Shown: one piece after another, positions 1 to 5,492 of the stretch
How positions within the stretch are numbered: the stretch's first letter is position 1
Layout of the letters: every line of letters begins with the position of its first letter
Source of the DNA: Anaerolineales bacterium
GTDB lineage: Bacteria; Chloroflexota; Anaerolineae; Anaerolineales; UBA6663
Length of the DNA stretch: 5,538 nucleotides
NCBI GenBank assembly: GCA_016789245.1
Contig: JAEURM010000150.1
Location: 1 to 5,538 of the forward strand
Reading direction: 5' to 3'
Position numbers and translations under genes: made by a program
The notes under the pieces: generated by a model
Told to the model about the DNA's origin: nothing
The model's input: only the letters and a program-made list of their open reading frames with translations
Databases searched by the model: none

Positions 1-22
1 GCCAGCGGTTGCCTAAAGGGTG

Positions 23-65
23 TTAACCTCCCTAACTACCAATCCATCCTACCTATTTCCACCTT
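23..65. other. G-free pyrimidine-rich stretch upstream of the promoter
   Basis: No G occurs on the + strand for 43 nt, ending inside the -35 hexamer. The complementary strand carries eight G tracts (seven GG and one GGG) separated by short loops of 1 to 6 nt. That spacing fits a loose two-tetrad G-quadruplex pattern on the template strand. ACC/TACC trinucleotides recur at intervals of about 10 to 13 nt. The base composition is directly visible; any structural or regulatory role is inference. Confidence 0.4.
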
Positions 66-92
66 GACGGTCTTTTAGTCATGCTCTACGAT
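64..92 (+). promoter_or_regulatory. Sigma70-type promoter for the E1-E2 unit
   Basis: A -35 hexamer TTGACG (64-69, five of six to consensus) is followed after exactly 17 nt by TACGAT (87-92, four of six, with the conserved TA and final T present). Transcription would start near 98-100 and give a leader of about 65 nt before the GTG start at 165. This is the only promoter-like pair with good spacing that I found in the leader. It was identified by eye and not scored against a background. Confidence 0.55.
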
Positions 93-98
93 GGGACG

Positions 99-113
99 GC
101 CTAAGATTTAGGC
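99..113. repeat. Short perfect inverted repeat at the predicted transcription start
   Basis: GCCTAA and TTAGGC form a perfect 6-bp inverted repeat around a 3-nt centre (GAT). It coincides with the predicted +1 of the E1 promoter. In DNA it could be a small operator; in RNA it would be a hairpin at the extreme 5' end, which could stabilise the transcript. No regulator gene is present in the window to link to it. Confidence 0.35.
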
Positions 114-128
114 AATCTGCACATAAAA

Positions 129-143
129 ACCCATTGGTTGGGT
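129..143 (+). repeat. Small stem-loop in the E1 leader
   Basis: ACCCA (129-133) and TGGGT (139-143) can pair as a 5-bp stem with a 5-nt loop, ten bases upstream of the E1 Shine-Dalgarno. It is short and could be chance. I see no recognisable riboswitch or ThDP-box consensus around it. Confidence 0.2.
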
Positions 144-152
144 ACAAGGCTC

Positions 153-157
153 AAGGA
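153..157 (+). promoter_or_regulatory. Shine-Dalgarno that fixes the GTG start of E1
   Basis: AAGGA lies 7 nt before the GTG at 165, an optimal distance. The codon directly upstream of that GTG, in frame, is TGA (162-164), so the reading frame cannot begin earlier. These two facts together support the non-ATG start. Confidence 0.7.
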
Positions 158-164
158 TGACTGA

Positions 165-2576
165 GTGATAGCAACCGTTGAACCGAACCTTAATCTGAAA
201 GAATACGCCGCAGACGCCCTCGCCGATTACGTTCAAATCTCCATCAGCCGCCAAATTAGCCTCATCGGGCGGCGGGAGGTGATGAGCGGCAAAGCCAAAT
301 TTGGCATCTTCGGTGATGGCAAAGAACTCGCACAAATCGCTCTGGCGAAAATCATTCGTCCGGGCGATTTTCGTTCTGGTTATTATCGTGACCAAACGCT
401 GGCTTTTGCGTTGAGCGCTACCACTTATGACCAGTTTTTCGCCCAGCTGTACGCCAACGCCAGCGTAGAATCTGACCCGATGACGGCCGGCCGCTCCATG
501 AACAGCCACTTCATCACACGTAGTTTGAATGCGGATGGCACATGGAAAGATTTAACCCGGCAGGTAAACTTCTCGCCAGATATTTCTCCCACGGCCGCGC
601 AAATGCCGCGCCTAGTAGGTTTGGCGCACGCTTCCCGTCTCTTTCAAGAAGTGCCGGATTTGCGCGCCCTCAAACACTTCACCACCGGCCATGAAATTGC
701 CGTGGGCACCATTGGCAACGCCAGTTGCGCCGAGGGCTTGTTCTGGGAATCTATCAACGCCATTGGCGTTTTGCGCGCACCCGCCATGGTGGTGATTTGG
801 GATGATGGCTACGGCATTTCCGTTGCCAATGAACATCAGCTCACCAAAGAAAATATCGGCGCTCTGCTAGAAGGTTTCCAACGCACGCCCGGCTCCAATT
901 CCGGTTTTGATTTGTTTACAGTGAAGGGCTGGGATTACGCCGCCCTGCTGGAAACATTTGCGCGGGCCGAGCAAGTGACGCGCGGCGAACGCGTTCCTAC
1001 CATTGTTCACGTGACGGAGCTGACTCAGCCGCAAGGACACAGCACTTCCGGCTCGCATGAACGGTATAAATCTAACGCGCGTTTGGAGTGGGAGCGTGAG
1101 CATGATTGTTTGCGCCAATTTCGGCTGTGGCTGATTGAAAATAATCTGGCCACCGCCGAACCGCTTGACCAGATTGATAAAGACGCGCGGCAGACGGCAG
1201 AAAAAGCCCGCCAACAAGCGTGGGCCGATTTTAACGACACCATTCGGGGCGAACACAAAGACTTGGGCAAACTGCTGGATGAAATTGCCACGCTTACGCC
1301 CAAAGGCCCAGCGCTTAAACCTATCAAAGAGAAGTTACTCAACTCCGCCGCGCCGCTCCGCCGTGAGATGCAGGTAGCCATCCGCGATGCGCTGATTGCG
1401 CTCAAGGACGAACCGGCCACCACGCGCCAGCCCCTCATCAAATGGAAAAACGAAATTAACCGTTTGGGCCGTGAGCGTTACAGCTCTTTCACGCACAGCC
1501 AATCGGCCGAAGCGGCCCGCAACATGGCGGAAATTCGCCCGCGCTTCTCAGACCGTTCCCCAGAACTGCTGGGCTTTGAAGTGTTGAACGCTTGCTTTGA
1601 TGCCATGTTAGCGCGTGACCCGCGCGTAATTGCCTTTGGCGAAGATGTGGGCAAGCTGGGTGATGTGAACCAAGGCTTCAACGGTTTGCAGGCCAAATAC
1701 GGTGAACAGCGTGTGAGTGATACCGGCATCCGAGAAGCCACCATTGTGGGGCAAGCCATTGGTTTGGCTCTGCGCGGCCTGCGCCCCCTCGCGGAAATTC
1801 AGTATTTAGATTATTTGCTGTACGGCTTGCAGTTACTTTCAGATGATTTGGCGTGTTTGCACTGGCGCACCAAAGGCGGCCAGAAAGCGCCCGTGATTCT
1901 GCGCACGCGCGGCCACCGGCTGGAGGGCATTTGGCACTCCGGCTCACCCATGGCGGCCATCATTCATCTTTTGCGCGGCATGCATGTGTTAGTGCCCCGT
2001 AACATGGTGCAGGCCGCTGGTTTTTACAACACTCTGCTTAAATCTGATGAGCCGGGCTTAGTGGTAGAAGTGCTCAACGGCTACCGCTTGCGGGAGCGCC
2101 GCCCGGATAACATTGGTGAGTTCACCATCCCTATTGGTGAGCCAGAAATTTTGCGCTCCGGCACGGATGTAACGTTAGTTACTTACGGCGCATGTTGCCG
2201 CCACGCCATGGAAGCGGCTGGCCTGCTAGAAAAAGTGGGCGTGGAAGTGGAAGTGGTGGATGTGCGCTCGCTCCTGCCGTTTGATATTTATGGCCGCATC
2301 ACCGAATCATTGCGCAAAACCAACCGCATTGTTTTCTTAGATGAAGATATGCCCGGCGGCACAGCGGCGTATATGTATCAACAAGTGTTAGAAGTGCAGG
2401 GCGGCTTCCGTTACTTAGATTCTCAGCCACGCACGCTCACCGCCCAGCCGCACCGCCCCGCTTACGGCTCAGATGGTGATTACTGGTCTAAGCCCAACGT
2501 GGAGCAAATCTTTGAAACCATTTACGAGCTTCTGCACGAAGCCGAGCCGGCCGGTTATCCGATGTTTTACCGCTAA
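165..2576 (+). CDS. Fused 2-oxo acid dehydrogenase E1 (alpha-beta), ThDP-dependent
   Basis: Cytoplasmic E1 of a 2-oxo acid dehydrogenase complex. It decarboxylates a 2-oxo acid on ThDP and reductively acylates the lipoyl group of E2. The 803 residues divide into an E1-alpha half (about 25-330), a charged helical linker (about 330-465) and an E1-beta half (about 466-790), in place of the usual two subunits. Alpha landmarks are GYYRDQT (72-78, phosphate-binding Tyr-Arg), the ThDP/metal motif from G184 to S219, and GHSTS (291-295) of the active-site loop. Beta landmarks are FGEDVG (491-496), E524 in DTGIRE (the expected cofactor-activating Glu) and H591 in HSGS. Unlike classical E1, the metal motif reads GNAS and DDGYGIS (see findings). 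The GTG start is forced by an in-frame TGA just upstream and keeps a conserved-looking SRQISLIGRREV segment (28-39). Annotation as the branched-chain enzyme is the usual choice for fused E1s; pyruvate remains possible. E2 follows after 76 nt. Confidence 0.95.
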   Translation: MIATVEPNLNLKEYAADALADYVQISISRQISLIGRREVMSGKAKFGIFGDGKELAQIALAKIIRPGDFRSGYYRDQTLAFALSATTYDQFFAQLYANASVESDPMTAGRSMNSHFITRSLNADGTWKDLTRQVNFSPDISPTAAQMPRLVGLAHASRLFQEVPDLRALKHFTTGHEIAVGTIGNASCAEGLFWESINAIGVLRAPAMVVIWDDGYGISVANEHQLTKENIGALLEGFQRTPGSNSGFDLFTVKGWDYAALLETFARAEQVTRGERVPTIVHVTELTQPQGHSTSGSHERYKSNARLEWEREHDCLRQFRLWLIENNLATAEPLDQIDKDARQTAEKARQQAWADFNDTIRGEHKDLGKLLDEIATLTPKGPALKPIKEKLLNSAAPLRREMQVAIRDALIALKDEPATTRQPLIKWKNEINRLGRERYSSFTHSQSAEAARNMAEIRPRFSDRSPELLGFEVLNACFDAMLARDPRVIAFGEDVGKLGDVNQGFNGLQAKYGEQRVSDTGIREATIVGQAIGLALRGLRPLAEIQYLDYLLYGLQLLSDDLACLHWRTKGGQKAPVILRTRGHRLEGIWHSGSPMAAIIHLLRGMHVLVPRNMVQAAGFYNTLLKSDEPGLVVEVLNGYRLRERRPDNIGEFTIPIGEPEILRSGTDVTLVTYGACCRHAMEAAGLLEKVGVEVEVVDVRSLLPFDIYGRITESLRKTNRIVFLDEDMPGGTAAYMYQQVLEVQGGFRYLDSQPRTLTAQPHRPAYGSDGDYWSKPNVEQIFETIYELLHEAEPAGYPMFYR

Positions 2577-2583
2577 TTAAAGT

Positions 2584-2646
2584 AGTCAGAATACAGGAGT
2601 CAGAACTCAGAAGCGCCCTTCTGAATCCTGACTCCTGACTTCTGGA
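2584..2646. repeat. Heptamer-periodic palindrome between E1 and E2
   Basis: This 63-nt element reads as nine consecutive 7-nt units: four of an AGTCAGA-like type (2584-2611), a central unit (2612-2618), and four of the opposite, TCCTGAC/TTCTGAA-like type (2619-2646). AGTCAGA recurs exactly at 2584 and 2598; TCCTGAC occurs twice in tandem from 2626. Folded about a CGCC loop (2614-2617), positions 2587-2613 and 2618-2644 give 23 Watson-Crick pairs out of 27, including a 10-bp run (2594-2603 with 2628-2637). No T tract follows, so it is not a standard terminator. It ends within the E2 ribosome binding site. It resembles dispersed intergenic palindromes I recall from cyanobacteria and Chloroflexota, but only this one copy is visible here. 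Confidence 0.75.
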
Positions 2647-2647
2647 G
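2644..2647 (+). promoter_or_regulatory. Shine-Dalgarno of E2, next to and partly within the palindrome
   Basis: GGAG lies 5 nt before the ATG at 2653. Its first G is the last paired base of the large hairpin. The longer string GGAGTC (2644-2649) is complementary to GACTCC (2630-2635), so a local 6-bp hairpin with an 8-nt loop could hide this site. Confidence 0.6.
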
Positions 2648-2652
2648 TCCTT

Positions 2653-3945
2653 ATGCCCACCCAAGTCATCATGCCCCAACTGGGCGAATCAATTGTAGAA
2701 GGCACCATTGGCAAATGGTTGAAGCAAGAAGGCGAAGCTGTGACCGAGCTAGAAGCCTTGCTGGAAGTGAATACCGATAAAGTGGATACGGAGATTCCGG
2801 CCCCGGCCAGTGGCGTACTGCTAAAAGTGCTAGCGGCGGAGGGCGCGGTGGTGAAGGTGGGCACGCCCATTGCGGTGATTGGTGAGCCGGGCGCGGCGGT
2901 GGATTTGCCGCCTGCGGCTAAAACCAACGGCCACCATGCAGAAGAAAAAGCCGAACTGATACAGCGCACGCAAACGGGCCGCCAGCGGGATTTGGGTTTT
3001 ATCTCGCCCGTGGTAGCCAAATTGGCTGATGAATTCAAAGTGGATTTGTATCAAATTCAAGGCTCTGGCTTGAGTGGCCGCATCACCAAGAAAGATGTGC
3101 TGAACTATATTGAAGCGCAGAAAACGGCCCCTGCGCCTAAGATTGAAACCCCACCGCCCACGCCAGATGTGCATGGCGGCACGGCTCGGCCCGTTATCAG
3201 TGAACCGTTACCGGTCAGCAGTCCGCCGCCAGCCGTCACTCGTGCCCCGTCACCTGTTACATCCAGTGATGATGCCTTCATTCGGGTGGATGGCATGCGT
3301 AAGCTGATTGCGGAACACATGGTGCGGAGTAAAAATACCGCCCCGCACGTCACCACCGTGTTTGAAGCCGATATGAGCCGCGTTATCGCGCATCAGCAAA
3401 AACACGCGGAAGCGTTCGCGCGCGATGGCGCAAAACTCACGCTCACGGCGTACTTCATCAGTGCCATTGTGGCCGGGCTGAAAGCCGTGCCTGTGGTGAA
3501 CAGCCAGTGGGGTGAAGATAAAATCTGGCTGAAGCGCGAACTGAACATTGGCATGGCCGTGGCGCTGGAAGATGGCCTGATTGTGCCAGTGATAAAACGC
3601 GCGGATGAAAAATCTTTGCTGGGCTTGGCGCGTGAAATTAATGAGTTAGCCAAACGCGCGCGCGCCAAATCACTAAAAGCTGAAGAAGTGCAGGGCGGCA
3701 CGTTCACCCTTACGAATCATGGCGTGAGCGGCTCACTATTTGCCACGCCCGTTATCAATCAGCCGCAAACGGCCATTTTGGGCGCGGGCGCGGTGCAAAA
3801 ACGCGTAGTAGTGCTGGAGAATGATGCCATCGCGGTGCGCGCCATGGCCTATCTCTCGCTAACGTTTGATCATCGCGTGCTAGACGGCGCGGTGGCGGAT
3901 AGGTTTATGCAAGTAGTAAAAGCCGCTTTAGAAAATTGGGCTTAG
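2653..3945 (+). CDS. Dihydrolipoyl acyltransferase E2 with one lipoyl domain
   Basis: E2 core of the complex. It carries the acyl group on a swinging lipoyl-lysine, transfers it to CoA and forms the scaffold for E1 and E3. Domains in order are: lipoyl domain at residues 1-77 with the modified lysine K43 in NTDKVD; a linker; a peripheral-subunit-binding domain at about 113-153 (FISPVVAKLADEF, then GSGLSGRITKKDV); a Pro/Ala/Ser-rich flexible linker at about 155-206; and the catalytic domain at about 207-430. The catalytic signature is DHRVLDG (406-412) with the active-site H407, and TLTNHG (352-357) supplies the expected Thr/Ser-Asn segment. At 430 residues with one lipoyl domain, the length is ordinary for bacterial E2. 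Substrate class is not resolved: branched-chain acyl, acetyl and succinyl transferases share this layout. The fused E1 upstream favours a branched-chain or pyruvate role. The gene ends 20 nt before a strong terminator. Confidence 0.95.
   Translation: MPTQVIMPQLGESIVEGTIGKWLKQEGEAVTELEALLEVNTDKVDTEIPAPASGVLLKVLAAEGAVVKVGTPIAVIGEPGAAVDLPPAAKTNGHHAEEKAELIQRTQTGRQRDLGFISPVVAKLADEFKVDLYQIQGSGLSGRITKKDVLNYIEAQKTAPAPKIETPPPTPDVHGGTARPVISEPLPVSSPPPAVTRAPSPVTSSDDAFIRVDGMRKLIAEHMVRSKNTAPHVTTVFEADMSRVIAHQQKHAEAFARDGAKLTLTAYFISAIVAGLKAVPVVNSQWGEDKIWLKRELNIGMAVALEDGLIVPVIKRADEKSLLGLAREINELAKRARAKSLKAEEVQGGTFTLTNHGVSGSLFATPVINQPQTAILGAGAVQKRVVVLENDAIAVRAMAYLSLTFDHRVLDGAVADRFMQVVKAALENWA
3191..3218 (+). repeat. 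Imperfect 14-bp tandem repeat inside the E2 linker
   Basis: Two adjacent 14-nt units starting CCGTTA (3191-3204 and 3205-3218) match at 10 of 14 positions. They encode part of the Pro-rich linker between the subunit-binding and catalytic domains of E2. Such linkers tolerate insertion and duplication, so a short slippage event is a simple explanation. Confidence 0.3.
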
Positions 3946-3965
3946 CCCTCACCAATGTGTGCCTC

Positions 3966-3993
3966 AGCCCCGCCGGAAACGGCGGGGCTTTTT
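3966..3993 (+). terminator. Intrinsic terminator after E2
   Basis: A perfect 10-bp G+C-rich stem (3966-3975 with 3980-3989) closes a GAAA tetraloop (3976-3979) and runs into TTTTT (3989-3993). Stem strength, stable loop and T tract are all those of a factor-independent terminator. It lies 20 nt after the E2 stop and separates E1-E2 from E3, so E3 should receive reduced read-through only and probably has its own promoter. Confidence 0.9.
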
Positions 3994-3995
3994 GT

Positions 3996-4004
3996 TGGTA
4001 AAAT
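3996..4004 (+). promoter_or_regulatory. Candidate extended -10 promoter for E3
   Basis: TGGTAAAAT is an extended -10 element (TG, one base, then TAAAAT, five of six to TATAAT). It follows directly on the terminator T tract and would start transcription near 4011, about 27 nt before the E3 ATG. Any -35 would fall inside the terminator stem and is not recognisable, which is tolerable for an extended -10 type. It is a plausible but unproven site. Confidence 0.35.
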
Positions 4005-4021
4005 TCTAGGGTTGATTTTGC

Positions 4022-4036
4022 AGAACAAGGAGTTCT
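4022..4036 (+). promoter_or_regulatory. E3 Shine-Dalgarno displayed in a hairpin loop
   Basis: AGAAC (4022-4026) and GTTCT (4032-4036) form a perfect 5-bp stem whose 5-nt loop is AAGGA, the core of the ribosome binding site. The full site AAGGAG (4027-4032) stands 5 nt before the ATG at 4038. The stem is A+T-rich and weak, so it may present the site rather than hide it, or be fortuitous. Confidence 0.4.
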
Positions 4037-4037
4037 C

Positions 4038-5432
4038 ATGGCTAGTTACGATGTGATTGTGATTGGGGCCGGGCCGGCGGGCTATGTGTGCGCCATTCGC
4101 GCCACGCAGTTAGGGCAAAAAGTAGCTATTGTAGATAAACAGTGGCTGGGCGGCGTGTGTTTAAACGTAGGCTGTATCCCTTCCAAGTCTCTGCTCAAAA
4201 ACGCTGAAGTGGCGGAGCTACTGCGGCACGGCGCTAAGGATTTTGGATTTTCGTTTGAGAACCTAAAACTAGATTTTGGCGCGGCGGTTAAACGCTCCCG
4301 CCAAGTTTCCACGCGGCTCACCAAAGGCGTGGAATTTTTGATGAAGAAGAACAAGATTGATGTGCACATAGGCACAGCTCTGCTCAAAAGCAAAAGTGAA
4401 GTGGAAGTAACTGCCAAAGACGGCAGTAAGCAAAGCCATACGGCCAAAAACATCGTCATCGCCACCGGGGCCACGGTGGCCCTCTTCGGCGGCGTTCAGC
4501 CAGATGGCAAAAACGTGCTCACGTATTGGGAAGCCATTCTGCAAGAGAAACTGCCCGCATCCGTCATCATTATTGGCGGCGGGGCCATTGGCTGTGAGTT
4601 TGCCACAGTATGGAACGCGTACGGCGCAAAAGTCACCATTGTAGAAATGTTGCCCACGCTTCTGCCGCGTGAAGATGAAGAAATCAGCGCTGAGATTGGT
4701 AAGCAGTTCACCAAAGCCGGCATTGCAGTGAAAGCCAACACCAAATTTGAGAGCGTGGAAGTGGCAGGCGCGGGTGTGAAGGTGAAAGTCACCGGCCCTA
4801 ACGGCCCAGAAACGCTGGAAGTCGAACAGCTTCTGTGGGCGCCCGGTTTTCGCCCCAACGCGGCTAACTTGGGTTTAGAAGCTTTAGGTGTGCAGATGGA
4901 GCGCGGCGCGATTGTGGTGGATGACCGGATGGCCACCAACGTGCCCGGCCTATGGGCCATCGGCGATGTGACGGCTAAGCTGATGTTGGCGCACGTCGGC
5001 TCGGCGCAAGCCATTGTGTGCGCGGAGCAAATTGCTGGGCATCACACGGTTACGCTTAATTACACGGCTATGCCGCGCGCCACGTATTGCCACCCGCAAG
5101 TAGCCTCCTTTGGCCTCACAGAGAAAGAAGCCAAAGAAAAGGGCCATCAGGTAAAAGTGGCCAAGTTCAATTTTCAAGCCAATGGCAAGGCGCTGGGTCT
5201 AAATGATTACGGCGGCTTTGTGAAGATTGTGACGGATGCCAAGTACGGTGAAATTTTGGGCGCGCACCTGATTGGCCCAGAAGTAACGGAACTTTTGCCG
5301 GAATTTACCTTGGCACACAATATGGAGCTTACCATTGAAGAAATTGCCCGTAACGTGCACGCCCACCCCTCACTCTCCGAAGTCATCATGGAAGCCGCGC
5401 ACGGTTTGGTGGGGGGGTATATTCATCAGTAA
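4038..5432 (+). CDS. lpdA: Dihydrolipoyl dehydrogenase (E3)
   Basis: FAD-dependent class I disulfide oxidoreductase that reoxidises the dihydrolipoyl group of E2 and reduces NAD+. Visible motifs are: N-terminal FAD-binding GAGPAG (10-15); the redox disulfide C41/C46 in GGVCLNVGCIPSK; the NAD-binding GGGAIG (180-185) followed by E203 at the end of the second strand, which fits NAD rather than NADP; the second FAD segment AIGDVT (307-312) with D310; and the C-terminal dimerisation domain with the catalytic pair H443/E448 in HAHPSLSE, where Ser replaces the commoner Thr. Length 464 is typical and the chain is intact. It is set off from E2 by a terminator and a 92-nt gap and has its own candidate promoter. 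It may also serve pyruvate or 2-oxoglutarate dehydrogenase or the glycine cleavage system. No N-terminal lipoyl domain is present. Mercuric and glutathione reductases are unlikely given the HPSLSE ending and the pairing with E2. Confidence 0.97.
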   Translation: MASYDVIVIGAGPAGYVCAIRATQLGQKVAIVDKQWLGGVCLNVGCIPSKSLLKNAEVAELLRHGAKDFGFSFENLKLDFGAAVKRSRQVSTRLTKGVEFLMKKNKIDVHIGTALLKSKSEVEVTAKDGSKQSHTAKNIVIATGATVALFGGVQPDGKNVLTYWEAILQEKLPASVIIIGGGAIGCEFATVWNAYGAKVTIVEMLPTLLPREDEEISAEIGKQFTKAGIAVKANTKFESVEVAGAGVKVKVTGPNGPETLEVEQLLWAPGFRPNAANLGLEALGVQMERGAIVVDDRMATNVPGLWAIGDVTAKLMLAHVGSAQAIVCAEQIAGHHTVTLNYTAMPRATYCHPQVASFGLTEKEAKEKGHQVKVAKFNFQANGKALGLNDYGGFVKIVTDAKYGEILGAHLIGPEVTELLPEFTLAHNMELTIEEIARNVHAHPSLSEVIMEAAHGLVGGYIHQ

Positions 5433-5450
5433 GTAATCACTTTAGTTCAG

Positions 5451-5481
5451 AACGCGAAGCCCAAAACGCTTCGCGTTTTTT
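5451..5481 (+). terminator. Intrinsic terminator after E3
   Basis: A perfect 10-bp stem (5451-5460 with 5468-5477, core ACGCGAAGC) with a 7-nt loop CCAAAAC leads into six T (5476-5481). It lies 18 nt after the E3 stop, which is TAA with a second TAA in frame +1 just after it. It should end E3 transcription before the region at the right edge. Confidence 0.88.
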
Positions 5482-5492
5482 GTGCTGGGAAT

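Noticed and set aside
1..36. Possible divergent gene on the minus strand, suggested by a GGGAGG string on that strand
   Set aside because: No ATG, GTG or TTG lies at a usable distance after it on the minus strand before the window edge, and the G tracts are explained by the G-free bias of the + strand.
157..168. Three-codon frame ATG-ACT-GAG-TGA whose stop overlaps the E1 GTG start (possible coupling mini-cistron)
   Set aside because: The only Shine-Dalgarno (AAGGA, 153-157) overlaps this ATG itself, so ribosomes would be placed on the GTG at 165. Such a short frame is expected by chance.
108..509. Antisense open frame, and similar ones under E1, E2 and E3 (for example 4496-5014 on the minus strand)
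   Set aside because: Each lies opposite a well-supported gene. Their translations are low-complexity, rich in Ser, Ala, Arg and Pro, with no recognisable domain, as expected for shadow frames.
282..2576. M40 as the true start of E1
   Set aside because: The ribosome-binding match is too close to the ATG, the upstream GTG has an ideally spaced Shine-Dalgarno, and residues 28-39 resemble the conserved N-terminus of the family.
2584..2646. Intrinsic terminator or CRISPR-like repeat between E1 and E2
   Set aside because: There is no T tract after the hairpin, the stem is interrupted and A+T-containing, and the 7-nt units have no spacers, so neither a classical terminator nor an array fits.
3992..4019. 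Alternative E3 promoter TTGTTG with GATTTT as -10
   Set aside because: The -10 matches only three of six consensus bases, and its -35 overlaps the terminator T tract; the extended -10 at 3996-4004 is the better candidate.
5411..5417. Run of seven G near the E3 stop as a phase-variable slippage site
   Set aside because: It would alter only the last few residues of an enzyme that is not a surface structure, and the run simply encodes part of Val-Gly-Gly. It is worth noting only as a place where sequencing errors could occur.
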